Assembly (NCBI RefSeq): GCF_900092135.1
Contig: NZ_FMYF01000014.1
Coordinates: 1-64,000, forward strand
Direction: 5' to 3'
Source of the DNA: Raineyella antarctica
Lineage (GTDB): Bacteria; Actinomycetota; Actinomycetes; Propionibacteriales; Propionibacteriaceae
Length of the DNA: 64,000 bases
The position numbers and the translations under genes are program-made. Below the pieces are notes generated by a model. It saw only the letters and a program-made list of their open reading frames with translations, was not told where the DNA came from and did not search any database. Positions 15,622 to 23,914 of the stretch are shown here, one piece after another; positions within the stretch are counted from its first letter, which is position 1; each line of letters begins with the position of its first letter.

Positions 15622-18282
15622 GTGACTCCTGTAGCCGCCCTGGCCAAACGCCGTGGCCCGCTGCTGACCCCGTCGATGGAGACGACGTCAGCCGAGCGGC
15701 CGGCGCTCTTCACCGTGTCCGGTGATGCCCTGTCCCACGAGCAGGTGGGGGAGCGGGTCGACGACCTCGTCCGCCGCCTCCCCGACGTGGCCGATGGGCG
15801 ATGCCTGGTGCACCTGCCGCTGCGTCCGGACCTGGAGAGCGTGCTCGGCTACCTGGCCACGCTCGAGGCCGGCCACGTCGCCCTGGTGACCCCCGCGGGA
15901 GATGCCTCCGCAGCGATCCTGGACCGCTATCGCCCGGACGTGGCCGCCACCGGCGATCCGGACGATCCCTTCCAGGCCCTGACCTCGGTCCCGCAGCACG
16001 TCCTGCACCCTGACCTGGCGCTGTTGCTGAGCACCTCCGGCAGCACCGGTTCGCCCAAGCTCGTCCGGCTGTCCCACCAGAACCTCCGCAGCAACGCCAC
16101 CGCCATCGCGACGGCGCTACGGATCACCGAGGCGGACCGGGCCATCACCAGCCTTCCCCTGCACTACACCTTCGGGCTGTCGGTGCTGCACTCCCACCTG
16201 GTCGCCGGAGCATCGGTCGTCCTGCACGACGGGTCGGTGATGGAGGATGCGTTCTGGCGCGCTCTCGACGACCTCGCGGTCACCAACCTGGCCGTCGTGC
16301 CGCACATGGTGGAACTGATGGAGTCCACCGGCGTCCTGGAGCGGCCGCACCCCTCCCTGCGCCTGGTCGCCCAGGCCGGCGGCCGGATGCATCCCGACCA
16401 CGTCCTGCGGACCCACGCCCTCGGACGCCGAAACGGCTGGGACCTGGCGGTCATGTACGGCCAGACCGAGGCCACCGCGCGGATCTGTGTCCTCGACCCG
16501 GCGACCGTGGCCGCCAACCCGGATGCGGTCGGCCGTCCGGTCGCCCGGACCTCGGTGCGACTGGACGCCACCGTGCCCGAGGCGACCGACGGTGCCGGCG
16601 AGGTCGTCGTCCGCGGTCCCGGGGTGATGATGGGCTACGCCGAGCATCCCGACGACCTGGCCCTTGGCGCCATGCTGACCGAGCTGCGGACCGGCGACCT
16701 CGGCCGGCTGGGCCCCGACGGCCTGTTGCGGCTGGTCGGGCGACGATCCGGCTTCGTCAAGGTCATGGGCGTACGGATCGACGTCGCCGCCGTCGAGGAC
16801 GCCCTCGAGAGTGCCGGGTTCACCACCTGCGTCGGCGGGGACGCGGACCGCCTGACAGTGCTGGTCGAGCCGCAGCCGGGCCGCCCCGCCACCAGGACCG
16901 CTGCCGACGCACGCCGCCTGGCCGGCCGCTCCTCGGGGCTGGGCCGTGCGGCGGTCGCCGTCGCCGTTGCCGAACTACCGCGGCTGCTCAACGGCAAGGT
17001 CGACCGGCCCGGCGCCGCGGCGCTCGTCCAGGCCTCCCACCAGCAGGCCGCCGCCGAGACCGGTGCAGGTGCCGGAAGTCCCCTCGGGGTCCACCCCTCG
17101 CCCTCGGCTGCCGTCGCCAGAGTCATCGGCGACGTGCTCGGGACCGAGGCGGTCGACCTGGACCGTACGTTCGTCCAGCACGGCGGTGACTCGCTCAGCC
17201 ACGTCCAGGCATCGATCCGGCTGGAGGGCCTGGTCGGGCCGCTGCCCCGCGGCTGGCACCACCGACCGCTGGCCGACCTGGTCGACCTGGCCGATTCCCG
17301 CCAGCCCGATTCCCGCAGCGCCGTATCCCGAGGCGCCGATTCCGCTCACCTCGATGCAGACCGCACCGGCTCGGGGCACTGGCGCACGGTCGAGACCGAC
17401 GTCGTGCTGCGCGCGATCGCGGTCATCACGATCTGCGGTTCGCACGCCCAGCTGTTCCACGTCCTGGGGGGCGCCCACATCCTGCTGGCTGTCGCCGGCT
17501 TCAACGCCGCCCGGTTCGGCCTGTCGGTCCCCACGATCGGCGGCCGGTGGCGAGCCACGGCCCGGGTACTGCTCGGGGTGGCGATCCCGACAATGGCAGT
17601 GGCGTTCTTCGGCATGGTCACCACCGGGCGCTACGGCTGGGCGAACATCGCACTGAGCCAGTGGCTGATCGGCGACCCCACCCTCGGGCCCACCCGCAAC
17701 GAGTTCTGGTTCATCGACGCCCTGGTCGCCTGCCTGCTGGTCCTCACCGCCGTGCTGTCGATACCGGCGATCGGGCGGGCCTGGCAGCGGGACCCCTGGC
17801 GCGTCGCAGTGGTGGTCGGCGTCGTGGCACTGGTTCCGCGCTTCGTCATCGTGGCCTGGTCCGGCGGCCACCTGCAGGCGATCATGCCGACCACGTTCTG
17901 GTTGTTCGCCCTCGGCGCGGCCGCCGCCTCCGCCGCCTCCGCGGGCACCCGTCGCCGCCGACTGCTCACCCTGGCCCTGGCCAGCGCCGGCGGGCTGACC
18001 TTCTTCCCCGACGACCCCGCGCGCAACCTGCTCATCCTGGCCGGGCTCGCCGCGCTGGCGCTGCTGGACCGGGTCCGGATCCCCGCCCCGGTCCTGCCGC
18101 TGGTCAGCCTGCTGGCCTCGGCCTCCCTCTACATCTACCTGGTCCAGTTCCTCGTGCTGTCCCAGTTCGAGAACGACGTCGTCGAGACGGTCGCCGCGAT
18201 CGCCACCGGATGCCTGGTCTGGCGCCTCGCCGCGCACCCGATGCGCCGCCTGCAGGACCTCGTCCCCCCGCCCACCCGATGA
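15622..18282 (+). CDS. adenylation-carrier-membrane acyltransferase fusion (NRPS-like)
   Basis: 886-residue three-part protein. Residues about 25-465 are an ANL adenylation domain: A3 STSGSTGSPK at about 136, A5 YGQTEA near 279, A7 RTGDLGRLGPDG, and A10 NGKVDR near 457. Residues about 490-565 are a carrier domain with the GGDSL motif, Ser524 carrying phosphopantetheine. A 20-residue linker built of 15-bp DNA repeats follows. From about 591 to the end there are roughly ten hydrophobic helices beginning LRAIAVITICGSHAQ, reminiscent of OafA-type acyltransferase-3 proteins. The protein should activate a carboxylic or amino acid, load it on itself and pass it to a membrane-side acceptor, much as DltA, DltC and DltB do together. 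Substrate and acceptor are unknown. The start is GTG 15622 or ATG 15676. The gene heads the iron-box operon. Confidence 0.78.
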   Translation: MTPVAALAKRRGPLLTPSMETTSAERPALFTVSGDALSHEQVGERVDDLVRRLPDVADGRCLVHLPLRPDLESVLGYLATLEAGHVALVTPAGDASAAILDRYRPDVAATGDPDDPFQALTSVPQHVLHPDLALLLSTSGSTGSPKLVRLSHQNLRSNATAIATALRITEADRAITSLPLHYTFGLSVLHSHLVAGASVVLHDGSVMEDAFWRALDDLAVTNLAVVPHMVELMESTGVLERPHPSLRLVAQAGGRMHPDHVLRTHALGRRNGWDLAVMYGQTEATARICVLDPATVAANPDAVGRPVARTSVRLDATVPEATDGAGEVVVRGPGVMMGYAEHPDDLALGAMLTELRTGDLGRLGPDGLLRLVGRRSGFVKVMGVRIDVAAVEDALESAGFTTCVGGDADRLTVLVEPQPGRPATRTAADARRLAGRSSGLGRAAVAVAVAELPRLLNGKVDRPGAAALVQASHQQAAAETGAGAGSPLGVHPSPSAAVARVIGDVLGTEAVDLDRTFVQHGGDSLSHVQASIRLEGLVGPLPRGWHHRPLADLVDLADSRQPDSRSAVSRGADSAHLDADRTGSGHWRTVETDVVLRAIAVITICGSHAQLFHVLGGAHILLAVAGFNAARFGLSVPTIGGRWRATARVLLGVAIPTMAVAFFGMVTTGRYGWANIALSQWLIGDPTLGPTRNEFWFIDALVACLLVLTAVLSIPAIGRAWQRDPWRVAVVVGVVALVPRFVIVAWSGGHLQAIMPTTFWLFALGAAAASAASAGTRRRRLLTLALASAGGLTFFPDDPARNLLILAGLAALALLDRVRIPAPVLPLVSLLASASLYIYLVQFLVLSQFENDVVETVAAIATGCLVWRLAAHPMRRLQDLVPPPTR
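17290..17349 (+). repeat. 15-bp degenerate tandem repeat encoding a linker
   Basis: Four 15-bp units (GCCGATTCCCGCCAG, CCCGATTCCCGCAGC, GCCGTATCCCGAGGC, GCCGATTCCGCTCAC) encode ADSRQ, PDSRS, AVSRG, ADSAH. They form the linker between carrier and membrane domains. Confidence 0.75.
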
Positions 18283-18310
18283 ACCGATGAAGATGAGACG
18301 GAAGACCGCC

Positions 18311-19351
18311 ATGTCCAAGAACCGCCACCCGCTGATCGCCCTGCTGCTCGCGCTACCCCTGGCCCTGTCGGCCTGTGCCGGTGGCGGGAACAGCGGGAGC
18401 CAGGACGCGTACGCCCCGCAGCCGCAGACGCTGCAGATCTACTCCTCCCAGCACGTCAACGTCACCAAGGCGCTGGCCGAGGGGTTCACCGCCAAGACGG
18501 GCATCAAGACCCAGGTCCGTGACGGCGAGGACGCCTCGATGGGGCACATGATCGTCAAGGAGGGTGACGCCTCTCCGGCCGACGTGTTCCTCACCGAGAA
18601 CTCCCCGGCCATGACGGTCGTCGAGCGCGCCGGCCGGCTGGCACCGGTCCAGCCGGCGACCCTGGCCCAGGCCCGCGAGGGACTGGCGCCCTCCAGCGGC
18701 CTATGGACCCCGATCGCTGCCCGTTCCACGGTGCTGGTCTACAACAAGGACAAGATCAGCGAGGCCGACCTGCCGAAGTCGATGATGGACCTGGCCGACC
18801 CGAAGTGGGCCGGCAAGTGGGGTGCGGCGCCGGGCGGTGCGGACTTCCAGGCGATCGTGGCCGGCATGCTGGCCGAGCGAGGGGAGCAGCAGACCCGGTC
18901 GTGGCTGGAGGCGCTGACCAAGAACGCCAAGGTCTACAACAACAACATCGCCACCATGAAGGCCGTCAACGCCGGCGAGGTCCCGGTCGGCATCATGTAC
19001 CACTACTACTGGTACCGCGACCAGGCCGGTGACAAGCAGGGCAGCGCGAACACGGCGCTGCACTTCTTCGGCGGCGGTGACCCGGGTGCCTTCGTCAGCC
19101 TGTCGGCCGGCGGCGTCCTGGCCTCCTCCGACATGCCCGAGCAGGCCCAGCAGTTCCTGGCCTACGTGACCGGCCCCGAGGGTCAGCGCGTGATGGTCGA
19201 CAGCGGCTCGATGGAGTACGCGATCGGCAAGGGCGTCCCCTCCGATCCCGCCCTGCCGCCGCTGGACAGCCTGCAGGCACCGGCCGTGGATGCCTCCCGC
19301 CTCAACTCCGACGACGTGATCTCCCTGATGACCGATGTCGGCATCCTCTAG
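18311..19351 (+). CDS. ferric iron ABC transporter substrate-binding lipoprotein
   Basis: Extracellular iron-binding lipoprotein of the FbpA/FutA class, 346 residues. A signal peptide ends in the lipobox LSAC, so the mature protein is lipid-anchored. The binding domain includes LQIYSSQHVNVTKALAEGF, a Thr/Asp-rich SPADVFLTENS, and the tyrosine pair Tyr232-Tyr233 in MYHYYWYRD, which aligns with the adjacent iron-coordinating tyrosines of FbpA. The ATG at 18311 has GGAAG six bases upstream and is preferred over the ATG at 18287. It lies 28 bases after the fusion gene and overlaps the permease gene by 17 bases, so all are co-transcribed under the iron box. Confidence 0.92.
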   Translation: MSKNRHPLIALLLALPLALSACAGGGNSGSQDAYAPQPQTLQIYSSQHVNVTKALAEGFTAKTGIKTQVRDGEDASMGHMIVKEGDASPADVFLTENSPAMTVVERAGRLAPVQPATLAQAREGLAPSSGLWTPIAARSTVLVYNKDKISEADLPKSMMDLADPKWAGKWGAAPGGADFQAIVAGMLAERGEQQTRSWLEALTKNAKVYNNNIATMKAVNAGEVPVGIMYHYYWYRDQAGDKQGSANTALHFFGGGDPGAFVSLSAGGVLASSDMPEQAQQFLAYVTGPEGQRVMVDSGSMEYAIGKGVPSDPALPPLDSLQAPAVDASRLNSDDVISLMTDVGIL

Positions 19352-20855
19352 GCCGCGCGGGGTTGCCCTGGCCGCCGCCCTGGTCGCCGCGCTCACCGTC
19401 CTGCCGCTGCTGGTGATCCTGCCCAGCGCCGTGTCGGTCGGCGCGGAGAGCGCGGCGGCCTACCTGCTGCGGCCCCGGGTCGGCCAGCTCTTGGCCCACA
19501 CCGGGATGCTCGTGGTCGTCACGGTGCCGGCGTCGATCATCATCGGCGTCCTGGCCGCCTGGCTGGTGGAGCGCACCGCGCTGCCCTGGGCCGGGTTGTG
19601 GCGTACGTTGCTGCTCGCCCCGCTGGCCGTGCCGGCGTTCGTCAGCGCGTACGCCTGGGTGACGGTCGCACCGTGGCTGACCGGCTTCACCGGCGCGGCG
19701 CTGGTCACCACGCTCTCGTACTACCCGTTCGTCTTCCTGCCCGCGGCCGCCATGCTGCGCACGCTGGACCCCGGTGACGAGGAGGCGGCCCGCTCCCTGG
19801 GGCTGTCGCCGACCGCCGCGGTCGTGCGTACGGTGCTGCCCCGGCTGCGCCCGGCACTGAGCGGCGGTGCGCTGCTGGTCACGCTGCACCTGCTCGCCGA
19901 GTTCGGCGTGCTCCAGATGATGCGGTTCCAGACCCTCACCACCGCGATCATGCAGCAGTACGCGGTCGGGTTCAGCGACGCTGCCGGCAGCCTGCTCGCC
20001 TCGGTGCTGCTGACCCTGTGCCTGCTCGCTCTGGTCCTCGAGCTGCTCGCCCGTGGCCGGCGCCGGGTGTCCAAGATCGGACTCGGTGCCCAGCGTCGAG
20101 CCGTTCCGGTCGCCCTCGGCCCGTGGACCGCTCCGGCCCTGTTCTTCCTGGCCGTCCTGGTCGTCCTGGCGCTCGTCGTCCCGCTCGGCACCGTCGGGCG
20201 ATGGCTGGCCCGTGCGGACATCGCCGGCGACCTGGCCTCCGGGCTGGTGCAGGTCACCTTGAGTACGCTCGGGCTGGCCCTGCTCGGCGCGCTAGCTGCC
20301 ACCGCAGCGGCCCTCCCGGGGGCCTGGCTGCTCAACCGGCACCGCTCCGGCCTGACCCTGCTGCTGGAGCGGGTCACCTTCCTCGGCAGCGCCCTGCCCG
20401 GTGTCGTGGTCGGCCTGGCCCTGGTCACCCTGGCGGTCACCTGGGCCAGGCCGGTCTACCAGACCGTTGCGCTGGTGATCATGGCGTACGCCATCCTGTT
20501 CGTGCCCCGCGCGATGGTCTCGCTGCGTGCCGGCCTGGCAGCCTCGCCGCCGGAGCTGTCCGAGGCTTCCCGCTCGCTGGGCCAGGGCGGGACGGCGACA
20601 CTCGTACGGGTCGTGCTGCCGCTGATGGCACCCTCGGTGCTGACCGGCTTCGTGCTCGTGGCGCTGGCGGTGGGCACCGAACTGACCGCGACCCTGCTGC
20701 TGGCGCCGACCGGGGTCGACACCCTGGCGCTGGCGTTCTGGCGCGCGGCCAGCGAACTCGACTACGCGGGTGCGGCGCCGTACGCGGCGATGATGATCGC
20801 CCTGTCCGTACCGCTGACATTGCTGCTGCGGCGGCAGATCCTGGAGGAACGATGA
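19335..20855 (+). CDS. iron ABC transporter permease (FbpB type, duplicated)
   Basis: 506-residue inner-membrane permease with about twelve helices, formed by two homologous halves as in FbpB/AfuB. Each half has an EAA loop that docks the ATPase: EEAARSLGLSPTAAVVRTVLP near residue 150 and SEASRSLGQGGTATLVRVVLP near residue 410. It carries ferric iron released by the binding protein across the membrane. The ATG at 19335 lies inside the binding-protein gene (17-base overlap), and the stop overlaps the ATPase start in an ATGA arrangement, indicating tight translational coupling. Confidence 0.92.
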   Translation: MSASSRPRGVALAAALVAALTVLPLLVILPSAVSVGAESAAAYLLRPRVGQLLAHTGMLVVVTVPASIIIGVLAAWLVERTALPWAGLWRTLLLAPLAVPAFVSAYAWVTVAPWLTGFTGAALVTTLSYYPFVFLPAAAMLRTLDPGDEEAARSLGLSPTAAVVRTVLPRLRPALSGGALLVTLHLLAEFGVLQMMRFQTLTTAIMQQYAVGFSDAAGSLLASVLLTLCLLALVLELLARGRRRVSKIGLGAQRRAVPVALGPWTAPALFFLAVLVVLALVVPLGTVGRWLARADIAGDLASGLVQVTLSTLGLALLGALAATAAALPGAWLLNRHRSGLTLLLERVTFLGSALPGVVVGLALVTLAVTWARPVYQTVALVIMAYAILFVPRAMVSLRAGLAASPPELSEASRSLGQGGTATLVRVVLPLMAPSVLTGFVLVALAVGTELTATLLLAPTGVDTLALAFWRAASELDYAGAAPYAAMMIALSVPLTLLLRRQILEER

Positions 20856-21937
20856 GTGAGGTGAGGCTGCGCGGCGTGACCGCCGGCTACGGTCGCGAGG
20901 CAGTGCTCGACCACGTGGACCTGACGGTCCGCGAGGGCACGACCACCGCCGTGCTCGGTGGGTCGGGCAGCGGCAAGACCACCCTGCTGCGGGTCATCTC
21001 CGGCTTCCTGCGGCCCGGGTCCGGCACCGTTGAGGTCGGGGGTCGTACGGTCGCCGGTCCGGGGGTCTGGGTCCCGCCGGAGCGCCGGGGCGTGGCGTAC
21101 GTCCGCCAGGAGGGCGCGCTGTTCCCGCACCTGTCGGTGGCCGGCAACATCGCCTTCGGCCTGCCCTGGCCCCGGCGTCGCCACCGCGACCGGGTGCTCG
21201 AGCTACTGGAGCTGGTCGGCCTGACCGCCGACCTGGCCGACCGCCGCCCCGACCAGCTGTCCGGCGGCCAGCAGCAGCGGGTGGCCCTGGCCCGTGCGCT
21301 GGCCCCGCGCCCGGAGCTGGTGCTCCTCGACGAGCCGTTCTCCTCCCTCGACGCCGGCCTGCGGGTGGCCACCCGCGAGGCCACTGCCCGGGCGTTGCGC
21401 GCCAGCGGTGCCACCGCCTTGCTGGTCACGCACGACCAGGGCGAGGCACTTTCCTTCGCCGACGAGGTGGCGATCCTCACCCTGGGCCGGTTCCGGCAGG
21501 TCGACCGTCCCACGGTGGTCTACCGCGAGCCGGTCGACGCCGAGGTGGCGGAGTTCCTCGGCGACGCGGTGCTGCTGGCCGGTACCGCTGCCGATGGGCT
21601 CGTCGACTGCCGGCTGGGCACCCTGCCGGTGGGTGGTCCGGTGCCCAGCGGCGAGGTGCAGGTGATGGTCCGGCCCGAGCAGATCACGCTGACCGAGACC
21701 GGAACCGGACAGCTGGACGCCACCGTCCGCGCCGTCACCTACTTCGGGCACGACGCCGTGGTGGAACTCGACCTGGCCAACGACGCCGCGCACCACCCGC
21801 TGCGGGCCCGGGTCATCGGCCTGCACCCGCCGACGCCGGGCGACCGGGTCGGGGTGAGCGTGGTCGGTTCCGTCCGCGCCTTCCCGCGCGGCCGGACCGC
21901 CGCAGGCACGGACCTTCCGGTGGCCGAGGCGAGCTGA
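20852..21937 (+). CDS. iron ABC transporter ATP-binding protein (FbpC type)
   Basis: 361-residue ATPase that powers the iron permease. The Walker A is GGSGSGKTT (about residues 34-42), the signature is [15 protein letters not shown], the Walker B is [12 protein letters not shown], and the switch histidine is in LLVTHDQ. The C-terminal 120 residues form a TOBE/OB regulatory domain typical of FbpC-like ATPases ([20 protein letters not shown]). The ATG at 20852 overlaps the permease stop and has GGAGGAA upstream; the longer upstream frame is only a shadow. This is the last gene of the iron operon, followed by a hairpin. Confidence 0.92.
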   Translation: MSEVRLRGVTAGYGREAVLDHVDLTVREGTTTAVLGGSGSGKTTLLRVISGFLRPGSGTVEVGGRTVAGPGVWVPPERRGVAYVRQEGALFPHLSVAGNIAFGLPWPRRRHRDRVLELLELVGLTADLADRRPDQLSGGQQQRVALARALAPRPELVLLDEPFSSLDAGLRVATREATARALRASGATALLVTHDQGEALSFADEVAILTLGRFRQVDRPTVVYREPVDAEVAEFLGDAVLLAGTAADGLVDCRLGTLPVGGPVPSGEVQVMVRPEQITLTETGTGQLDATVRAVTYFGHDAVVELDLANDAAHHPLRARVIGLHPPTPGDRVGVSVVGSVRAFPRGRTAAGTDLPVAEAS

Positions 21938-21942
21938 GGGAC

Positions 21943-21966
21943 GGGCGCCGGGGCCACTCGGTGCCC
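21943..21966. terminator. hairpin between convergent iron operon and methyltransferase
   Basis: GGGCGCCG (21943-21950) pairs with CGGTGCCC (21959-21966), with one G-T pair and an eight-base loop. It lies between two convergent genes and could serve both. Confidence 0.5.
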
Positions 21967-21983
21967 GGACCGGGGCCGCTGGG

Positions 21984-22739
21984 TCAGCCCCGGCGCGCCT
22001 CGAACTCGAGTCGTACGTAGTCGATCACCGGCGCATCCATTGCCCCGGCGACCGCGTCGACGTACGCCTCCCGGTCCTCGGCGGGCAGCTCGCGCAGCAC
22101 CGCGCCGAGGATCACCGTGGCCAGGTACGGCCGCAGCGTACGTTCCTCCAGCACCAGCGGATCGGGCCGCAGCCGGACGGCGATGTCGGTGAAGCCGGCC
22201 CGCTCCAGGGCCGCCCGGGTCGCGACGTCATCGGCGAAGTGGGTGGCGTCGGCGGGCTCGTCCACCCCCTCGACCAGCCGCCGGGCGCGGTGCACGTTCT
22301 CCAGTTGGCCGGCCCCGCCGGCCTCGGCGACGAACCGGCCGCCCGGCCGCAGCGCCGCAGCGACCGAGGCGAACACCGTCGCGTGGTCCGGCAGCCAGTG
22401 CAGCGTCGCCACGCTCATCGCCGCCTCCACAGGGACCTCCAGCGCGAAGGAACGGCGCAGGTCGGCCTCTCGCAGCACGACCCGGTCCCCGTACGGGGCC
22501 AGGGCCTCCCGGGCGGCCGCCAGCATCTGCGGGGAGGCGTCCAGGCCGACCACCCGGCAGCCCGGGTACTCAGAAAGCAGCGCCGCCGCATCCCGGCCGG
22601 TACCGCAGCCGAGCTCCAGCACGGTCTCGCCGTCGACCGGTGCCAGCCGGTCCAGGACGCCACGGCCCCAGGCTCGGTGGGGGAGAGGCAGGGCGCCGTA
22701 CGTCGCGGCGTCCCAGTCGAGGGGAGTGGTGGCGGTCAT
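21984..22739 (-). CDS. class I SAM-dependent methyltransferase (trans-aconitate methyltransferase-like)
   Basis: 251-residue Rossmann-fold methyltransferase. Motif I is VLELGCGTGRDAAAL at about residues 40-54, followed by VVGLDASPQML, VVLREADLR and the post-motif MSVATLHWLPDH, the pattern seen in trans-aconitate 2-methyltransferase and small-molecule O-methyltransferases. The substrate is not deducible. The ATG at 22739 begins 33 bases after the stop of the SDR gene on the same strand, so the two probably share a transcript. It ends 47 bases from the iron ATPase gene, which runs the other way. Confidence 0.82.
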   Translation of the reverse strand: MTATTPLDWDAATYGALPLPHRAWGRGVLDRLAPVDGETVLELGCGTGRDAAALLSEYPGCRVVGLDASPQMLAAAREALAPYGDRVVLREADLRRSFALEVPVEAAMSVATLHWLPDHATVFASVAAALRPGGRFVAEAGGAGQLENVHRARRLVEGVDEPADATHFADDVATRAALERAGFTDIAVRLRPDPLVLEERTLRPYLATVILGAVLRELPAEDREAYVDAVAGAMDAPVIDYVRLEFEARRG

Positions 22740-22772
22740 GGGGCCATTCTGGTCCCCGTCGGGCCTCCGGGC

Positions 22773-23708
22773 TCAGCCGGCGGGCGGGATCTCGAGCGGG
22801 ATCCCGGTCTCCTGCTCCGAGACCGCCCACAGCTCGTCGATCGCCCGGTCCAGACCGCGCTCACGGACCCGCGCCCGGACCGCCGGCCCGGTGGACCACC
22901 ATCGCGGCACGTAGAACTCACCGCCGGTGGCGGCCGGATCGGTCGCCGCCCGCAGCTGCGGCAGCGCGCCATCGGCCGCGGACATCCCTATCCGGCTGGC
23001 GAGGACCTCGAAGAACCGTCCCGATCCGCGCACCGCGCCGGCCCGCACACTGGCCGGCTGCAGGTCGGTGTGCGCCAGGCCCGGGTGGGCGACCAGGCTC
23101 TCGGCCGTGACGCCGGCGCGCTGGAACTCGCGGTCCAGCCCCAGCCCGAAGTGGTAGTTGGCCAACTTGGCCCGGGCGTACGCGCGCCACGGGTCGTAGT
23201 CGCGCATCAGCGGGTCGTCCGGGTCCAACCGGCCGCCCTGCAGCCGCGCCATGCTGGTCGTCGTCACCACGCGGCCCCGCGGGGCTGCCAGCAGGGCCGG
23301 CATCAGCAGCGCGGTCAACGACCAGTGCCCGAGGTGGTCGATCCCGAACTGTGTCTCGAAGCCGTCGACCGTACGCCCCTCGGGGGTGGCCATGACTCCG
23401 GCGTTGTTCAGCAGGATGTCCAGCACCGGATGGGCGGCCAGGATCGCGGCGGCGGCCTCGCGTACCGAGGCCTGTGACCCCAGGTCGAGGGGGACCAGTT
23501 CGAGGGAGGCGTCCGGCACCCCGGCACGGATCGACTCCATCGCGCCGCGCGCCTTCGCCTGGTCGCGTACGGCCATCACGACGTGGGCACCGTGGGCGGC
23601 CAGGGCGCGGGTGGACTCCAGCCCCAGGCCCCCATTGGCGCCGGTGACCACGGCGACGACGCCGGTGAGGTCAGGGATCGAGGCGGCGGTGAAGCGACGT
23701 GCGGCCAT
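22773..23708 (-). CDS. SDR family NAD(P)-dependent oxidoreductase
   Basis: 311-residue short-chain dehydrogenase resembling the retinol dehydrogenase/WWOX-like classical branch. The nucleotide motif is TGANGGLG near residue 21, the structural motif NNAG, and the active-site residues are Ser in TTTSMA and Tyr/Lys in YARAKLAN. A long C-terminal segment after the catalytic site (RWWSTGPAVRARVRERGLD) is typical of this branch. The ATG at 23708 is chosen because GAGGA lies eight bases upstream and the glycine motif then begins at the expected distance; the 40-residue upstream extension is not supported. Substrate unknown. Confidence 0.85.
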   Translation of the reverse strand: MAARRFTAASIPDLTGVVAVVTGANGGLGLESTRALAAHGAHVVMAVRDQAKARGAMESIRAGVPDASLELVPLDLGSQASVREAAAAILAAHPVLDILLNNAGVMATPEGRTVDGFETQFGIDHLGHWSLTALLMPALLAAPRGRVVTTTSMARLQGGRLDPDDPLMRDYDPWRAYARAKLANYHFGLGLDREFQRAGVTAESLVAHPGLAHTDLQPASVRAGAVRGSGRFFEVLASRIGMSAADGALPQLRAATDPAATGGEFYVPRWWSTGPAVRARVRERGLDRAIDELWAVSEQETGIPLEIPPAG

Positions 23709-23796
23709 GGGAGTCCTCAGGGTTGTCGTCGGACGGGCGCTGCCCAGACTAGACCGGCCCGGTCCCGTCGGTCGGAGGGAGACGCTCGGAGGGAGG

Positions 23797-23841
23797 ACGA
23801 CAGTGGCCGGCAGCACCCTCGGTGCCACCGGCCACTGTCGT
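23797..23841 (-). terminator. strong two-tier hairpin downstream of MHS-type transporter
   Basis: Perfect 14-bp outer stem (23797-23810 with 23828-23841), an internal CA/CA mismatch, then GCACC/GGTGC closed by a CTC triloop. It lies about 75 bases beyond the transporter stop on the minus strand and has no T-run. Confidence 0.6.
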
Positions 23842-23846
23842 TGTTG

Positions 23847-23901
23847 CTACGTACGTCGTGGTGCTACGTACGTCACTGACGTACGTACATCGTTGACGTA
23901 C
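23847..23901. repeat. cluster of ACGTACGTC direct and inverted repeats
   Basis: GCTACGTACGTC occurs at 23847-23858 and again 16 bp later at 23863-23874. The second copy forms a 23-bp perfect palindrome with TGACGTACGTA (23865-23887, one central C), and a further TGACGTAC follows at 23894-23901. The cluster sits just beyond the stop codon of the transporter gene and upstream of the SDR gene. Confidence 0.75.
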
Positions 23902-23914
23902 CTGCGTCGCCGGA

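Noticed and set aside
14943-21937. Conventional NRPS siderophore cluster
   Set aside because: Only one adenylation domain, no condensation or thioesterase domain, and no siderophore exporter or receptor were found; only iron control and ferric uptake are supported.
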